Shown here: one piece after another, positions 21,679 through 33,047 of the stretch | Position numbering within the stretch: position 1 is the stretch's first letter | Layout: every line of letters starts with the position of its first letter | Assembly: GCF_000784735.1 (NCBI RefSeq) | Contig: NZ_JSYG01000019.1 | Span: 1-64,000 of the forward strand | DNA from: Dickeya undicola | GTDB lineage: Bacteria > Pseudomonadota > Gammaproteobacteria > Enterobacterales > Enterobacteriaceae | Reading direction: 5' to 3' | Length of the DNA: 64,000 nt | Notes under the pieces: model-generated | Databases searched by the model: none | Told to the model about the DNA's origin: nothing | Seen by the model: the letters and a program-made list of their open reading frames with translations, nothing else | Position numbers and translations under genes: made by a program

Positions 21679-23400
21679 ATGGAGATGTTGTCAGGCGCCG
21701 AGATGGTGATTCGATCGCTGATCGATCAGGGCGTAAAACATGTGTTCGGCTATCCGGGCGGTGCGGTGCTGGATATTTATGACGCGCTGCACACCGTCGG
21801 CGGCATAGAACATATTCTGGTGCGCCATGAGCAGGGCGCGGTGCATATGGCCGACGGCTACGCCAGAGCGACCGGCGAAGTGGGCGTGGTGCTGGTCACC
21901 TCCGGTCCGGGGGCAACCAATGCCATTACCGGTATCGCCACGGCGTATATGGATTCCATTCCGCTGGTGGTGATTTCCGGCCAGGTTGCGACTTCGTTGA
22001 TTGGGTATGACGCCTTTCAGGAATGCGACATGGTGGGGATTTCCCGCCCGGTGGTGAAGCACAGTTATCTGGTTAAACAGACCGAAGACATTCCCACCGT
22101 GCTGAAAAAAGCCTTCTATCTCGCGTCCACCGGCCGCCCCGGCCCGGTGGTGGTGGATTTGCCGAAAGACATTCTCAACCCAGCCAAAAAGTTGCCTTAT
22201 GCTTACCCCGATCAGGTCAGCTTGCGCTCCTACAACCCGACGGTACAAGGGCATAAAGGCCAAATTAAGCGAGCGTTGCAGACGCTGCTGGCCGCTGAGC
22301 GCCCGGTCATTTACAGCGGCGGTGGCGTTGTCAACGCCAATTGCCATCAGGAACTGCGCGAACTGGCGGAAAAGCTCAATCTGCCGGTGGCCTGTTCGCT
22401 GATGGGGCTGGGCGGTTTTCCAGGCACCCACCGTCAGAGTCTCGGTATGCTCGGTATGCACGGCACCTATGAAGCCAATATGGCGATGCACAACGCCGAT
22501 GTGATTTTTGCCGTCGGGGTGCGCTTTGACGATCGAACCACCAATAACCTGACCAAGTACTGCCCGAACGCCACCATTTTGCATATCGATATCGACCCGG
22601 CGTCTATCTCCAAAACCGTGGCGGCGGACATTCCGATCGTCGGCGATGCCCGTCAGGTGCTTAGCCTGATGCTGGAGTTGCTGGTGCAAGGCGGCGACGC
22701 GCAGCAGAAATTCGACGCGTTACGCGACTGGTGGCAGCGCATCGAACAGTGGCGTGCACGGCAATGCCTGAAATACAACACCGACGGTGATGCCATCAAA
22801 CCGCAGGCGGTGATCGAAACCCTGCACCGTTTGACAGAAGGCAAGGCCTACGTGGCCTCCGACGTGGGGCAGCATCAGATGTTCGCCGCGTTGTATTACC
22901 CGTTTGATTTGCCACGCCGCTGGGTTAATTCTGGCGGTCTGGGCACCATGGGCTTTGGCCTGCCAGCTGCGCTTGGCATTAAGCTGGCGCTGCCGCAGGA
23001 AACGGTCATCTGCGTCACCGGTGACGGCAGTATTCAGATGAATATTCAGGAGTTGTCCACGGCGTTGCAGTACGACCTGCCGATTGTGGTGGTCAGCCTC
23101 AACAACCGCTTCCTTGGCATGGTGAAACAGTGGCAGGACATGATCTACTCCGGTCGTCACTCCAGTTCCTACATGGAATCCCTACCGGACTTCGTCAAAC
23201 TGGCGGAAGCTTATGGTCACGTCGGTATCACCATCGATACGCCGGATGAGCTGGAGCCGAAGTTGAAAGCGGCGCTGGAACAGAAAAACCGTCTGGTGTT
23301 TGTGGATGTACGGGTGGACAGCAGCGAGCATGTTTACCCGATGCAGATCCGCGGCGGCGGGATGGATGAGATGTGGTTAAGCAAAACGGAGAGGACCTGA
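21679..23400 (+). CDS. ilvI: Acetolactate synthase III large (catalytic) subunit IlvI
   Basis: 573 residues from the ATG at 21679 ([14 protein letters not shown]), the same start as E. coli IlvI (574) and preceded by AAGAGG; 25 upstream codons are open but not conserved. It has the ThDP glutamate in [36 protein letters not shown] and the ThDP motif GDGSIQMN near residue 440. It catalyses acetolactate and acetohydroxybutyrate formation. It overlaps no gene but is followed after 2 bases by ilvH. Confidence 0.97.
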   Translation: MEMLSGAEMVIRSLIDQGVKHVFGYPGGAVLDIYDALHTVGGIEHILVRHEQGAVHMADGYARATGEVGVVLVTSGPGATNAITGIATAYMDSIPLVVISGQVATSLIGYDAFQECDMVGISRPVVKHSYLVKQTEDIPTVLKKAFYLASTGRPGPVVVDLPKDILNPAKKLPYAYPDQVSLRSYNPTVQGHKGQIKRALQTLLAAERPVIYSGGGVVNANCHQELRELAEKLNLPVACSLMGLGGFPGTHRQSLGMLGMHGTYEANMAMHNADVIFAVGVRFDDRTTNNLTKYCPNATILHIDIDPASISKTVAADIPIVGDARQVLSLMLELLVQGGDAQQKFDALRDWWQRIEQWRARQCLKYNTDGDAIKPQAVIETLHRLTEGKAYVASDVGQHQMFAALYYPFDLPRRWVNSGGLGTMGFGLPAALGIKLALPQETVICVTGDGSIQMNIQELSTALQYDLPIVVVSLNNRFLGMVKQWQDMIYSGRHSSSYMESLPDFVKLAEAYGHVGITIDTPDELEPKLKAALEQKNRLVFVDVRVDSSEHVYPMQIRGGGMDEMWLSKTERT

Positions 23401-23402
23401 TC

Positions 23403-23894
23403 ATGCGTCGTATTTTGTCGGTATTACTGGAGAACGAATCGGGTGCTCTGTCGCGCGTGATTGGCCTGTTTTCTCAACGCGGTTACAACATTGAAAGCCT
23501 GACCGTCGCCCCGACGGACGACCCTACCCTGTCGAGGATGACTATCCAGACGGTGGGCGACGAAAAGGTGCTGGAGCAGATTGAAAAGCAACTGCATAAA
23601 CTGGTGGACGTGTTGCGGGTCAGCGAGCTGGGGCAAGGTGCTTACGTTGAGCGCGAGCTGATGCTGGTCAAGCTACAGGCTACCGGTTATGGTCGTGAAG
23701 AGGTTAAGCGCTGTGCGGAAATCTTCCGCGGGCAAATCGTCGATGTCACCGCATCGCTGTATACCGTACAACTGGCGGGAACCAGCGAGAAACTGGATGC
23801 GTTTCTCAATAGCGTGCGCGAAGTGGCTGAAATTGTTGAAGTGGCGCGCTCCGGTATCGTGGGCGTATCACGCGGCGATCGCATCATGCGCTGA
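23403..23894 (+). CDS. ilvH: Acetolactate synthase III small (regulatory) subunit IlvH
   Basis: 163 residues from ATG 23403 ([19 protein letters not shown]), the E. coli length and almost the same sequence. Residues about 1-80 are the ACT domain that binds valine; the C-terminal half activates IlvI. The ribosome site GGAGAGGACC lies within the end of ilvI. It makes the isozyme III holoenzyme with IlvI. A strong terminator follows. Confidence 0.97.
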   Translation: MRRILSVLLENESGALSRVIGLFSQRGYNIESLTVAPTDDPTLSRMTIQTVGDEKVLEQIEKQLHKLVDVLRVSELGQGAYVERELMLVKLQATGYGREEVKRCAEIFRGQIVDVTASLYTVQLAGTSEKLDAFLNSVREVAEIVEVARSGIVGVSRGDRIMR

Positions 23895-23976
23895 AGCAGT
23901 GCTGAAGCTCGACCATTTTTCTGATGATTTGCTGATGTTCATACAGCAAAACTGGCTTTTCTGATGGTAATATCTG

Positions 23977-24003
23977 GCCCGGCGATGATGCCGGGCTTTT
24001 TTG
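23977..24003 (+). terminator. ilvIH terminator
   Basis: GCCCGGC GATGAT GCCGGGC followed by seven T, 83 bases after the ilvH stop codon. Confidence 0.92.
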
Positions 24004-24137
24004 ATCCTGAGTGAAGTAAATAATAAAAGCTGTTGCCCGTCAGTGTTTTCTGCGCTTAGATCGGTATCATATCCACGGTTAACTCATGGTTATCGTTTCA
24101 TTTTTTATTTTTTGTCCGGCTTATTAAGGGGTTGTCA

Positions 24138-25142
24138 GTGAAACTGGATGAAATCGCGCGTCTTGCTGGGGTTTCGCGTACAACGGCCAGTTACGTTATT
24201 AATGGTAAGGCGAAGCAATATCGCGTCAGTGATAAGACCGTTGAGAAAGTGATGGCGGTAGTCAGAGAGCACAACTACCATCCAAACGCTGTCGCAGCCG
24301 GTCTGCGCGCCGGACGTACCCGTTCCATCGGGTTAGTTATTCCGGACCTGGAGAACACCAGTTATACCCGTATCGCCAATTATCTGGAGCGTCAGGCTCG
24401 TCAGCGCGGCTATCAATTGCTGATTGCGTGTTCTGAAGATCAACCCGATAACGAGATGCGCTGCATCGAGCATCTGCTGCAACGTCAGGTGGATGCGATT
24501 ATCGTTTCAACGGCGCTACCGCCAGAACACCCGTTTTACCAGCGCTGGGCTAATGATCCCCTGCCAGTGATCGCGCTTGATCGGGCGTTAGATCGCGAGC
24601 ATTTCACCAGCGTGGTCGGTGCGGATATGGAAGACGCGGAAATGCTGGCACAGGAACTGCGCAAGGTGCCAGCAGAGTCGGTGATGTATCTCGGTGCGCT
24701 GCCGGAGTTGTCGGTCAGTTTCCTGCGTGAGCAGGGATTCCGACGCGCCTGGGCAGACGACCCGCGCCAGGTGAATTACATCTATGCCAACAGCTATGAA
24801 CGTAGCGCGGCGGCGGCGGTATTTGAGGAGTACCTGAAAACCAACCCGATGCCACAGGCGATGTTTACGACCTCGTTCCCACTGCTACAAGGGGTGATGG
24901 ACGTGACGCTCAAGCAGAGCGGACGCCTGCCGAACAATCTGGCTATCGCCACATTCGGTGATAATGAATTGCTGGATTTCCTGGAGTGCCAGGTGTTGGC
25001 AGTGGCGCAGCGCCATCGAGAGGTGGCGGAGCGGGTATTGGAATTGGTGCTGGCGAGTCTGGATGAGCCACGTAAACCGAAACCGGGTTTATACCGTATT
25101 CGTCGTAATCTCTATCGCCGCGGTTTTCTAAGCCGTCTCTGA
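24138..25142 (+). CDS. cra: Catabolite repressor/activator Cra (FruR)
   Basis: 334 residues from the GTG at 24138 ([19 protein letters not shown]), the E. coli length and start codon, with AAGGGG 8 bases before; a TTG two codons earlier is also open. The N-terminal LacI-type helix-turn-helix with hinge ends near residue 60 and is nearly identical to E. coli, so the DNA target should be the same. The rest is a periplasmic-binding-protein-like effector domain that binds fructose 1-phosphate. It controls carbon flow between glycolysis and gluconeogenesis. Confidence 0.97.
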   Translation: MKLDEIARLAGVSRTTASYVINGKAKQYRVSDKTVEKVMAVVREHNYHPNAVAAGLRAGRTRSIGLVIPDLENTSYTRIANYLERQARQRGYQLLIACSEDQPDNEMRCIEHLLQRQVDAIIVSTALPPEHPFYQRWANDPLPVIALDRALDREHFTSVVGADMEDAEMLAQELRKVPAESVMYLGALPELSVSFLREQGFRRAWADDPRQVNYIYANSYERSAAAAVFEEYLKTNPMPQAMFTTSFPLLQGVMDVTLKQSGRLPNNLAIATFGDNELLDFLECQVLAVAQRHREVAERVLELVLASLDEPRKPKPGLYRIRRNLYRRGFLSRL

Positions 25143-25150
25143 ATGACAGT

Positions 25151-25187
25151 ATGCGGCGTTGGAATAATTTTTGTTCCACGCCGCATC
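25151..25187. terminator. Bidirectional hairpin after cra
   Basis: ATGCGGCGTTGGAA pairs with TTCCACGCCGCAT (one base bulged) around a T-rich loop, 9 bases after the cra stop. No tight T run follows, but the next 60 bases are T-rich. The convergent alaE ends about 195 bases further on; nothing else is seen between. Confidence 0.5.
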
Positions 25188-25381
25188 GGATAACTCCTAT
25201 TTTTATCCTGCTTTTCTCTTTTTTATATTTAGCCCCGAAATAATTCGAGCCGCAGAACTGCGGTGAGCGAATGAATCTATTGAAGCTGACACCCGTCTGT
25301 GATTAGGTTGAAAAAGAGCAGTCAACACACCTGCAACTTACTGTATGACGGGTATATTCCCTCGCTGCTTGTTGCGCCGGA

Positions 25382-25843
25382 TTACTGGCTGGCAATTTGC
25401 GGGTGAGCCGGAACATCGACCCGGAACAAACGGCGGCAATATTCCAGAAAATAACCGTAAGCTACCCCCATAAACATGGAAATTAGCGCGTTACTGGCAA
25501 CCGCTTTTATGATTTGCGATGGCTCGGCACCAATCGTCAGCAAAATGGCGGCATAAACCGGTGACTGAAAGCTGACGTAGGCAAACAGGTCCGCCATATT
25601 TTTTCCCCAGCGTGAATCCGCGTTCAGGCGTAACGCCAGGGCGACGATACGGTCGCGATAAAGGCCGTAAGGCCAGGCGATGACGATATTGACCGGGATC
25701 GACAGCAATCGGGAAGAGAGCGACTGCTGGAAGGTCATGCCTGACAGCAGGATCTCAATCGCCATGCCGGTCAGGAAGCAATACACCACCATGGCAACGG
25801 TATCAGCAACGATGCCACGCACGCGGGAAATGGGGGAAGACAT
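25382..25843 (-). CDS. alaE: L-alanine exporter AlaE
   Basis: 153 residues from ATG 25843 ([15 protein letters not shown]); an ATG five codons earlier (25858) is open, but a GGAG sits at a good distance before the later one. E. coli AlaE has 149 residues and matches through ADT-AMVVYC, EI-LSGM-F-QS--SRL, IPVNI-IAWPYG-YRD, ADL-AYV-FQSPVY and GYFL-YCRRLF. Four membrane segments are evident. It exports L-alanine and prevents toxic accumulation. The region upstream is AT-rich. Confidence 0.92.
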   Translation of the reverse strand: MSSPISRVRGIVADTVAMVVYCFLTGMAIEILLSGMTFQQSLSSRLLSIPVNIVIAWPYGLYRDRIVALALRLNADSRWGKNMADLFAYVSFQSPVYAAILLTIGAEPSQIIKAVASNALISMFMGVAYGYFLEYCRRLFRVDVPAHPQIASQ

Positions 25844-25858
25844 AGTGTACGGCTCCAT

Positions 25859-26617
25859 GGTGAAGGATAATAACGTTGCTTTTGATGTTGTTTATTGGTG
25901 TTTAGTTTTGCTTTATCGCTTTATTTGTAGTCTACATAACTATCTATTGCGTTTTAACTAGCTTGAAAAACTTATTTTTGCTTATTTTTTGTTCGGTGGC
26001 GCAACTTTATGGCTGCAAATCGTTTTTTTCATTCGAAAATCATGAGTCAGGTATTTAATTTCATATAAAACAATCAATTAATGAGGGGCGGGCAACAGAG
26101 AGGTAATTGGGCCAGAAATGGCGTGGTTTGGAATGAAAAGGTTGCTGAACGGTAAAGTGCAAGTGAATGTGAATAATACTGGAAATAAACCCAGTTATTC
26201 TTTCAGGTATAGCTGAAACAGCTGATTAATGTTTCAGACATGAATAGATAACCTGAGTTGAAGTAACCGACAGTGTGGTTCAGGTCAAAAAAATGGGATT
26301 CCAGGCTCAATAAATTTACTTTACCTGTCATGTTTTGTACCGATAGGAAGAATGATTTTTAAAAATGCTTAAAAATCAGTCGATAAAAATATTTTGATAT
26401 CGTATGAAGATTTAAGAAATACGTATCGAACTGTGACAGACAAAATAATATTGCACCGAATGAAAAATCCTATATCTTTATGCGCCGTCCTGAGAGCCAT
26501 TAATTTTCCTTAAATAATCACAGCGTTAATCCTCATTATTTCATCATGGTGGTTTTTTTGCGGTTTTTTCACTCTCTGATTTTGCGGGAAATAATACCTG
26601 GGCGCGTCCGTGCTGGC
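25859..26617. other. Long AT-rich non-coding region between alaE and mraZ
   Basis: About 760 bases, clearly AT-rich against its surroundings, with no reading frame that resembles a protein. It contains many A and T tracts (for example near 25970-26040 and 26350-26470), which suggests bent DNA or a site for nucleoid proteins. No RNA gene was recognised. The mraZ promoter lies at its right end. Confidence 0.5.
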
Positions 26618-26647
26618 TTGACAAGCTTTTCATCCCCTCCGTAAACT
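26618..26647 (+). promoter_or_regulatory. mraZ (dcw cluster) promoter
   Basis: TTGACA at 26618-26623 and TAAACT at 26642-26647 are 18 bases apart, and the sequence around them (GGCTTGACAAGCTTTTC...CTCCGTAAACT) closely resembles the E. coli mra promoter. It drives the division and cell-wall cluster. Confidence 0.8.
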
Positions 26648-26664
26648 CTCAAGAGTGGAGATTT

Positions 26665-26700
26665 GTGGGGCAAAGTGGTGAAAAGGGTCATGAAGGGTTA
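26665..26700 (+). promoter_or_regulatory. MraZ-binding direct repeats
   Basis: Four units in exact 10-base steps: GTGGGGCAAA (26665), GTGGTGAAAA (26675), GGGTCATGAA (26685), GGGTTAAATA (26695). G-rich units at one helical turn upstream of mraZ are the known MraZ autoregulatory box. They lie just downstream of the promoter, so binding should block transcription. Confidence 0.8.
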
Positions 26701-26709
26701 AATACTGTC

Positions 26710-27168
26710 ATGTTTCGTGGGGCGACACTGGTCAACCTCGACAGTAAAGGACGGCTTGCCGTTCCCACCCGTTACCGGGATTTACTGAACGAGGAAGCTC
26801 AAGGGCAAATGGTATGCACCATTGACCTCCATCAGCCCTGTCTGCTGCTTTACCTGCTACCCGAATGGGAAATTATCGAACAGAAACTTTCTCGCCTGTC
26901 GAGTATGAACCCCGCGGAACGCCGTGTTCAGCGCCTGCTACTCGGACATGCCAGCGAATGCCAGATGGATAACGCCGGAAGAATATTGATTGCATCTACG
27001 CTGCGGCAGCATGTGGGTCTTACGAAAGAAGTGATGCTGGTCGGCCAGTTCAACAAGTTTGAACTGTGGGATGAACAGACCTGGTATCGACAAGTCAAGG
27101 AAGATATTGACGCTGAGCAGTCAACTCAGGAGCCCTTATCTGAGCGGCTGCAGGACTTATCACTATAG
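26710..27168 (+). CDS. mraZ: Transcriptional regulator MraZ
   Basis: 152 residues from the ATG at 26710 ([16 protein letters not shown]), as in E. coli; 15 upstream open codons cover the MraZ box and are not coding. It contains two SpoVT/AbrB-like repeats, each with a D-KGR or D-AGR signature (residues about 11-14 and 90-93). It forms a ring that binds the G-rich repeats upstream and represses the dcw cluster. First gene of the cluster, 2 bases ahead of rsmH. Confidence 0.96.
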   Translation: MFRGATLVNLDSKGRLAVPTRYRDLLNEEAQGQMVCTIDLHQPCLLLYLLPEWEIIEQKLSRLSSMNPAERRVQRLLLGHASECQMDNAGRILIASTLRQHVGLTKEVMLVGQFNKFELWDEQTWYRQVKEDIDAEQSTQEPLSERLQDLSL

Positions 27169-27170
27169 TC

Positions 27171-28112
27171 ATGGCAGAAACGTTTAAACACACCACCGTG
27201 TTGCTGGATGAAGCCGTTAACGGCCTGAACATTCGCAGTAACGGTATCTACATCGACGGTACGTTTGGCCGAGGTGGCCATTCCCGTCTCATTCTGTCCC
27301 ACCTGGGGCCGGAAGGCCGTTTGTTGGCCATCGATCGTGATCCTCAAGCTGTCGCCGTCGCCAATACCATTGATGATGCGCGTTTTTCCATTATCCACGG
27401 ACCTTTTTCCGAACTGGCTGAGTATGTCGACGAGCGCGGGCTGACCGGCAAAATCGACGGCATCCTGCTGGATCTGGGCGTTTCTTCGCCCCAGCTCGAC
27501 GACCCCGAACGGGGGTTTTCGTTTATGCGTGACGGTCCGCTGGATATGCGTATGGACCCGACACGGGGCCAGTCAGCGGCGGAATGGCTGATGAAAGCGG
27601 AAGCGGAAGACATCGCCTGGGTACTGAAAACCTTCGGTGAAGAGCGTTTCGCCAAGCGCATCGCTCGCGCCATTGTGGAGCGTAACCGCGTCGAGCCGTT
27701 GACACGAACCAAAGCACTGGCGGAATTGATCGCCGCCGCCAGCCCGATTCGCGAGAAACACAAGCACCCGGCGACCCGTTCATTCCAGGCCATTCGTATT
27801 TACATCAACAGTGAATTGGAAGAGATCGAGCGGGCGTTGGACGGCGCGCTGCAGGTGCTGGCACCGGAAGGTCGTTTGTCGGTGATCAGTTTCCATTCGC
27901 TGGAAGACCGGATTGTGAAACGCTTTATCCGCCAGCATAGCCGGGGGCCGCAGGTGCCTGCTGGTCTGCCGTTGACGGAAGAACAGCTGCGTAGCCAGGG
28001 CGGTCAGACGCTCAAGGCGGCAGGCAAGATGATGCCGCCTGATGACGAAGTGGCGGAAAATCCGCGTGCGCGCAGTTCGGTGCTGCGCTTTGCCGAGAGA
28101 CTGCCGTCGTGA
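27171..28112 (+). CDS. rsmH: 16S rRNA m4C1402 methyltransferase RsmH
   Basis: 313 residues, the E. coli length. The SAM-binding motif [12 protein letters not shown] lies near residues 28-40, with [32 protein letters not shown] and the C-terminal [11 protein letters not shown] and [10 protein letters not shown]. It methylates N4 of C1402 in the 16S rRNA P site. Its stop overlaps the GTG start of ftsL. Confidence 0.97.
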   Translation: MAETFKHTTVLLDEAVNGLNIRSNGIYIDGTFGRGGHSRLILSHLGPEGRLLAIDRDPQAVAVANTIDDARFSIIHGPFSELAEYVDERGLTGKIDGILLDLGVSSPQLDDPERGFSFMRDGPLDMRMDPTRGQSAAEWLMKAEAEDIAWVLKTFGEERFAKRIARAIVERNRVEPLTRTKALAELIAAASPIREKHKHPATRSFQAIRIYINSELEEIERALDGALQVLAPEGRLSVISFHSLEDRIVKRFIRQHSRGPQVPAGLPLTEEQLRSQGGQTLKAAGKMMPPDDEVAENPRARSSVLRFAERLPS

Positions 28113-28432
28113 TCGGGAACGAGCGCCATTCGCTGGGCGGCGTGATTGGCGACGATCTGCTGCGACACGGAAAACTGCCGTTGTTGCTGCTGATTGCGGT
28201 GTTGGTGTCCGCCATTCTGGTGGTGACCACCGCGCACCGCACGCGCCTGCTGACGGCGGAGCGTGAGCGGCTGTTGCTGGAACGTGATGCGCTGGATATC
28301 GAGTGGCGCAACCTGATTCTGGAAGAGAATGCCCTGGGCGATCATAGCCGCGTCGAGCAGATCGCCACCGAGAAACTGCATATGGTGCATGTTGATCCTT
28401 CACAGGAAAATATTGTGGTTAAACAACAATGA
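28109..28432 (+). CDS. ftsL: Cell division protein FtsL
   Basis: 107 residues from a GTG that overlaps the rsmH stop by four bases. E. coli FtsL has 121 residues; the cytoplasmic N-terminus is shorter here. One membrane segment (residues about 22-43) is followed by a periplasmic coiled coil ([23 protein letters not shown]) and [17 protein letters not shown]. It forms the FtsQLB divisome complex. Confidence 0.95.
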   Translation: MIGNERHSLGGVIGDDLLRHGKLPLLLLIAVLVSAILVVTTAHRTRLLTAERERLLLERDALDIEWRNLILEENALGDHSRVEQIATEKLHMVHVDPSQENIVVKQQ

Positions 28433-28454
28433 ATTAACAGGTATCGCCTAAATT

Positions 28455-30218
28455 ATGAGAGCAGCGCGACCGGGAAAATTGAAGCGTCAGGAAGAACATG
28501 CCAGCTTTGTCAGCTGGCGTTTTGCGTTGCTTTGCGGCGGTATTCTGTTGTGCATGGTCGGGTTGATGTTGCGTGCAGCGTATCTGCAAGTGATCGCCCC
28601 CGACAAGCTGGTGCGTGAAGGTGACATGCGTTCCCTGCGCGTACAGGAAATTCCGACCGCTCGCGGCATGATCAGCGATCGCGCCGGTCGCCCGCTGGCG
28701 GTGAGTGTGCCGGTTAACGCGGTCTGGGCTGACCCGAAAGACGTTAACGATCATGGTGGCATTTCACTGGATACCCGCTGGAAAGCGCTGGCGGATGCAT
28801 TAGGAATCCCGCTGGACCAAATCGCTGCTAAGGTGAATGCCAACCCGAGCGGCCGTTTTGTCTATCTTGCCCGCCAGGTGAACCCGGCGATTGGTGAATA
28901 CATCCACAAGCTGAAACTGCCGGGCATTAATTTGCGGCAGGAGTCGCGTCGCTACTATCCTTCCGGTCAGGTAACATCGCATCTGATTGGTTTTACCAAT
29001 ATTGACGGTCAGGGGATTGAAGGCATCGAGAAGAGTTTCGATCGCTGGCTGACCGGCCGCCCTGGCGAGCGTACCGTGCGTAAAGACCGCTTTGGGCGGG
29101 TCATCGAAGACATTTCCTCGGTGGACAGTCAGGCGGCGCACAACTTGATGCTCAGTATCGATGAGCGCCTGCAGGCGCTGGTGTACCGCGAGCTGAACAA
29201 CGCGGTGGCGTTCAATAAGGCCGAATCGGGCACCGCCGTACTGGTGGATGTGAACACCGGCGAAGTGCTGGCGATGGCCAACAGTCCCTCCTACAACCCG
29301 AACAACCTGACCGGTACGCCGACCGACGTGATCCGTAACCGCGCCATCACCGATATTTTCGAACCCGGCTCGACCGTGAAACCGATGGTGGTGATGACGG
29401 CGCTACAGCGCAACGTGGTCAAGGAAAATGCGGTGCTCAACACGTTGCCGTATTACATCAACGGTCATGAAATCAAGGATGTGGCGCGTTATAGCGAGTT
29501 GACCCTGACCGGCGTGCTGCAGAAGTCCAGTAACGTCGGCGTATCGCATCTGGCGCTGGCGATGCCAGCTTCCGCGTTGGTGGATACTTACTCCCGTTTT
29601 GGTCTGGGTAAAGCCACCAATCTGGGGTTGGTGGGGGAAAGCCTGGGTCTGTACCCCAATCGCCAACGCTGGTCGGATATCGAGCGCGCCACGTTTTCGT
29701 TTGGCTATGGCCTGATGGTGACCCCGCTGCAACTGGCGCGTGTCTACGCCACCATCGGCAGCTTCGGCATTTATCGCCCGCTATCCATCACCAAGGTCGA
29801 CCCACCGGTGCCGGGCGAGCGCGTTTTTTCCGAACAGATTGTCCGTACCGTGGTGCACATGATGGAGAGCGTGGCCTTACCCGGCGGCGGTGGCACAAAG
29901 GCAGCGGTGAAAGGCTATCGCATCGCGATTAAAACCGGTACGGCGAAAAAGGTCGGCCCGGACGGCAAATACATCAACAAATATATCGCCTATACCGCCG
30001 GGGTGGCACCGGCCAGTAACCCGCGCTTTGCGCTGGTAGTGGTCATTAACGACCCGCAGGCGGGGAAATACTACGGCGGCGCGGTGTCGGCGCCGGTATT
30101 CGGGGCGATCATGGGCGGCGTACTGCGCACCATGAATATCGAACCGGATGCGTTGCCGACGGGTGAAAAAAGCGAGTTTGTAATCAACAGAAAAGAGGGT
30201 TCAGGTGACAGATCGTAA
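28455..30218 (+). CDS. ftsI: Septal peptidoglycan transpeptidase FtsI (PBP3)
   Basis: 587 residues (E. coli 588). A short cytoplasmic N-terminus and a membrane helix (about 20-42) precede the pedestal domain ([16 protein letters not shown]). The catalytic serine lies in EPGSTVKP near residue 306, SSN in QKSSNVG near 358, and KTG in AIKTGTAKK near 493. It crosslinks septal peptidoglycan in the divisome with FtsW. It overlaps murE by 14 bases. Confidence 0.97.
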   Translation: MRAARPGKLKRQEEHASFVSWRFALLCGGILLCMVGLMLRAAYLQVIAPDKLVREGDMRSLRVQEIPTARGMISDRAGRPLAVSVPVNAVWADPKDVNDHGGISLDTRWKALADALGIPLDQIAAKVNANPSGRFVYLARQVNPAIGEYIHKLKLPGINLRQESRRYYPSGQVTSHLIGFTNIDGQGIEGIEKSFDRWLTGRPGERTVRKDRFGRVIEDISSVDSQAAHNLMLSIDERLQALVYRELNNAVAFNKAESGTAVLVDVNTGEVLAMANSPSYNPNNLTGTPTDVIRNRAITDIFEPGSTVKPMVVMTALQRNVVKENAVLNTLPYYINGHEIKDVARYSELTLTGVLQKSSNVGVSHLALAMPASALVDTYSRFGLGKATNLGLVGESLGLYPNRQRWSDIERATFSFGYGLMVTPLQLARVYATIGSFGIYRPLSITKVDPPVPGERVFSEQIVRTVVHMMESVALPGGGGTKAAVKGYRIAIKTGTAKKVGPDGKYINKYIAYTAGVAPASNPRFALVVVINDPQAGKYYGGAVSAPVFGAIMGGVLRTMNIEPDALPTGEKSEFVINRKEGSGDRS

Positions 30219-31689
30219 CTTGCGCGATGTCCTGGCTCCGTGGGTGACCGATGCCCCGGATCGCGCGCTGCGGGAAATGACATTAGACAGCCGCGTGGCG
30301 GCTGCCGGGGATCTGTTTGTGGCGATAGTCGGCCACAAGACGGATGGGCGGCACTATATTCCGCAGGCTATTGCGCAGGGCGTCGCGGCGGTTGTCGCAC
30401 AGGCGGATGATGCCACGCCCGATGGCACCCTGACTGAAATGCACGGTGTACCGGTGATTTATCTGGGTAACCTGAACCAGCGTTTATCCGCGCTGGCAGG
30501 GCGCTTTTATCGCCAGCCATCGGCGGCGTTGCAACTGATCGGCGTCACCGGCACCAACGGCAAGACCACCACTACCCAGTTGCTGGCGCAGTGGAGCCAG
30601 GCGCTGGGCAAAACCAGCGCGGTGATGGGCACCGTCGGCAACGGCTTACTGGGGCATGTGGTGCCGTCGGAAAACACCACCGGTTCGGCGGTGGATGTGC
30701 AGCAGATCCTGAGTCAGTTGGTGGAGCAAGGGGCGGATTTCGCCGCTATGGAAGTGTCTTCGCATGGGTTGGTGCAGCACCGGGTCGAGGCGCTGTCGTT
30801 TGCCGCGGCGGTGTTTACCAACCTGAGTCGCGATCATCTTGATTATCACGGCGACATGGCGAATTACGAAGCGGCTAAATGGCGGCTGTTCGCTGAGCAT
30901 CAGGTCGGGCAGAAAATCATTAACGCCGATGACGAGGTTGGCCGTCGTTGGTTAAGCCGCTTACCGCAAGCGGTGGCGGTGAGTGTGGCGGGCGAGATCG
31001 ATGCTGGCCGGGCGCACTGGCTGAAAGCCACCCGTATCGATTATCACGACAGCGGTTTCACCGTGCAATTTGACTCCAGCTGGGGTGCTGGTGAGATCAA
31101 TAGTCGCCTGATGGGCGCGTTCAACGTCAGTAACCTGTTGTTAGCGCTGGCGACGCTGTTGTCACTGGGTTATTCGCTGGAACAGCTGGTGAAGAGCGGC
31201 TCTGCGCTGCAGCCGGTCTGCGGTAGAATGGAAGTTTTTCTTGCCAGCGGCCGACCGACGGTGGTGGTGGATTACGCCCATACCCCAGACGCGCTGGAAA
31301 AAGCGCTGGCGGCGGCGCGTTTGCACTGCCGGGGCGTACTGTGGTGCGTATTCGGTTGCGGCGGCGATCGCGACAGAGGTAAGCGCCCACTAATGGGGGC
31401 GATTGCGGAACAACTGGCGGATCGGGTGATTGTGACTGACGATAACCCGCGCAGCGAAAACCCGCAGGCGATTGTGACCGATATCCTGAGCGGATTGCTG
31501 GATGCGGGCCGGGTGCAGGTGATTGCCGGTCGGGCGGAAGCCGTCACCAGTGCGGTGATGCAGGCTGGCGCTGATGATGTGGTGTTGGTCGCAGGCAAAG
31601 GGCACGAAGACTACCAGTTGGTAGGAAATGAGCGGTTGGATTATTCGGATCGTATTACTGTCGCACGTCTGCTGGGGGTTATCGTATGA
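30205..31689 (+). CDS. murE: UDP-MurNAc-L-Ala-D-Glu:meso-DAP ligase MurE
   Basis: 494 residues from GTG 30205. The Mur ligase ATP loop [15 protein letters not shown] lies near residue 113, [16 protein letters not shown] includes the carbamylated-lysine region, and DDNPRSENP near 414 is the DNPR motif that selects meso-diaminopimelate. It adds mDAP to the peptidoglycan precursor in the cytoplasm. It overlaps murF by four bases. Confidence 0.97.
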   Translation: MTDRNLRDVLAPWVTDAPDRALREMTLDSRVAAAGDLFVAIVGHKTDGRHYIPQAIAQGVAAVVAQADDATPDGTLTEMHGVPVIYLGNLNQRLSALAGRFYRQPSAALQLIGVTGTNGKTTTTQLLAQWSQALGKTSAVMGTVGNGLLGHVVPSENTTGSAVDVQQILSQLVEQGADFAAMEVSSHGLVQHRVEALSFAAAVFTNLSRDHLDYHGDMANYEAAKWRLFAEHQVGQKIINADDEVGRRWLSRLPQAVAVSVAGEIDAGRAHWLKATRIDYHDSGFTVQFDSSWGAGEINSRLMGAFNVSNLLLALATLLSLGYSLEQLVKSGSALQPVCGRMEVFLASGRPTVVVDYAHTPDALEKALAAARLHCRGVLWCVFGCGGDRDRGKRPLMGAIAEQLADRVIVTDDNPRSENPQAIVTDILSGLLDAGRVQVIAGRAEAVTSAVMQAGADDVVLVAGKGHEDYQLVGNERLDYSDRITVARLLGVIV

Positions 31690-33047
31690 TCAGCGTTTCG
31701 TTGCGGCAGTTGGCTGATGTACTGGGTGCCCGGTTGGTGGGGGAAGACCTGATTATCAGTGAGGTGTCCACGGATACCCGTAAACTCACCGATGGCTGTC
31801 TGTTCGTCGCGTTGCGCGGGGAAAAATTTGATGCTCATGATTACGCAGCAGATGCCGTTAATCATGGGGCGGTCGCATTATTGGTGAGTAAGCACTTACC
31901 AATAAGCGTGCCGCAGCTGGTGGTGGATGATACGCGTCTGGCGCTGGGGGCGATGGCGGGCTGGGTGCGTCAACAAAGCCGGGCTCGCGTGGTGGCGCTG
32001 ACGGGCTCTTCGGGAAAAACCTCCGTCAAGGAAATGACCGCGGCGATTTTGCGTCAGTGCGGCAACGTGCTGTATACCGCCGGTAATTTCAACAACGATA
32101 TCGGCGTGCCGCTGACGTTGTTCCGTCTGACGCCGGAGCATGATTATGCGGTGATTGAGCTGGGTGCTAACCATATCGGCGAAATTGCTTACACCACGGC
32201 GATGGTGCGCCCGGAAGCGGCGCTGGTGAATAACCTGGCCGCCGCGCATCTGGAAGGCTTTGGCTCGCTTGAAGGCGTGGCGCAGGCTAAAGGCGAAATT
32301 TTTAGCGGTCTGTCAACTGATGGCGTGGCGATCCTCAATGCTGATAGCCACGATGAGGCTCGTTGGCACGATGCGCTGACGGGGAAAACCCTGTGGCGCT
32401 TTTCGCCGCAGGCGCGCGCGGGTGTCGATTTTTACGCCAGCGATGTCAGCATCAGCGAGCGTGGGACCGATTTCGTGCTGCATACGCCGACAGGCAATAT
32501 CGCGGTGACCTTACCGTTGCCGGGGCGTCATAACATCGCCAATGCATTGGCGGCGGCGGCGCTGTCGCTGGCGGTAGGTGCCTCGCTGGATGCGGTGAAG
32601 GCTGGTTTGGCGCAATTGCAGGCGGTGCCGGGGCGGCTATTCCCGATTGTGTTGGCCCCAGGGAAATTGCTGCTGGACGACAGTTACAACGCCAACGTTG
32701 GGTCAATGACTGCGGCGGCGCAGGTGCTGGCGGAGATGCCAGGCTACCGAGTGATGGTGGTCGGTGATATGGCCGAATTGGGCCAGAATGCGCAGGCGTG
32801 TCACCGTCAGGTGGGCGAAGCAGCCCGCAAGGCAAACATTGAAAAAGTATTGAGCGTAGGCGTGTTAAGCGCGCTTATCGGCGATGCCAGCGGCGCAGGT
32901 GAGCATTTTGACAATAAAACTGCGTTGATCGCTCGTTTGCGGGCGCTGGTGGCGCAGCACAATACCATCACCGTTTTAATTAAAGGTTCACGCAGTGCTG
33001 CGATGGAACAGGTAGTACATGCATTACAGGAGAATGCCACATGTTAG
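31686..33047 (+). CDS. murF: UDP-MurNAc-pentapeptide synthetase MurF
   Basis: 453 residues (E. coli 452). The ATP loop is [14 protein letters not shown] near residue 108, with [14 protein letters not shown] and [12 protein letters not shown], and [11 protein letters not shown] near 330 in the C-terminal ligase domain. It adds D-Ala-D-Ala to the tripeptide precursor, so it needs a D-Ala-D-Ala ligase; ddlB is broken here, so that must come from elsewhere. It overlaps mraY by 7 bases. Confidence 0.97.
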   Translation: MISVSLRQLADVLGARLVGEDLIISEVSTDTRKLTDGCLFVALRGEKFDAHDYAADAVNHGAVALLVSKHLPISVPQLVVDDTRLALGAMAGWVRQQSRARVVALTGSSGKTSVKEMTAAILRQCGNVLYTAGNFNNDIGVPLTLFRLTPEHDYAVIELGANHIGEIAYTTAMVRPEAALVNNLAAAHLEGFGSLEGVAQAKGEIFSGLSTDGVAILNADSHDEARWHDALTGKTLWRFSPQARAGVDFYASDVSISERGTDFVLHTPTGNIAVTLPLPGRHNIANALAAAALSLAVGASLDAVKAGLAQLQAVPGRLFPIVLAPGKLLLDDSYNANVGSMTAAAQVLAEMPGYRVMVVGDMAELGQNAQACHRQVGEAARKANIEKVLSVGVLSALIGDASGAGEHFDNKTALIARLRALVAQHNTITVLIKGSRSAAMEQVVHALQENATC

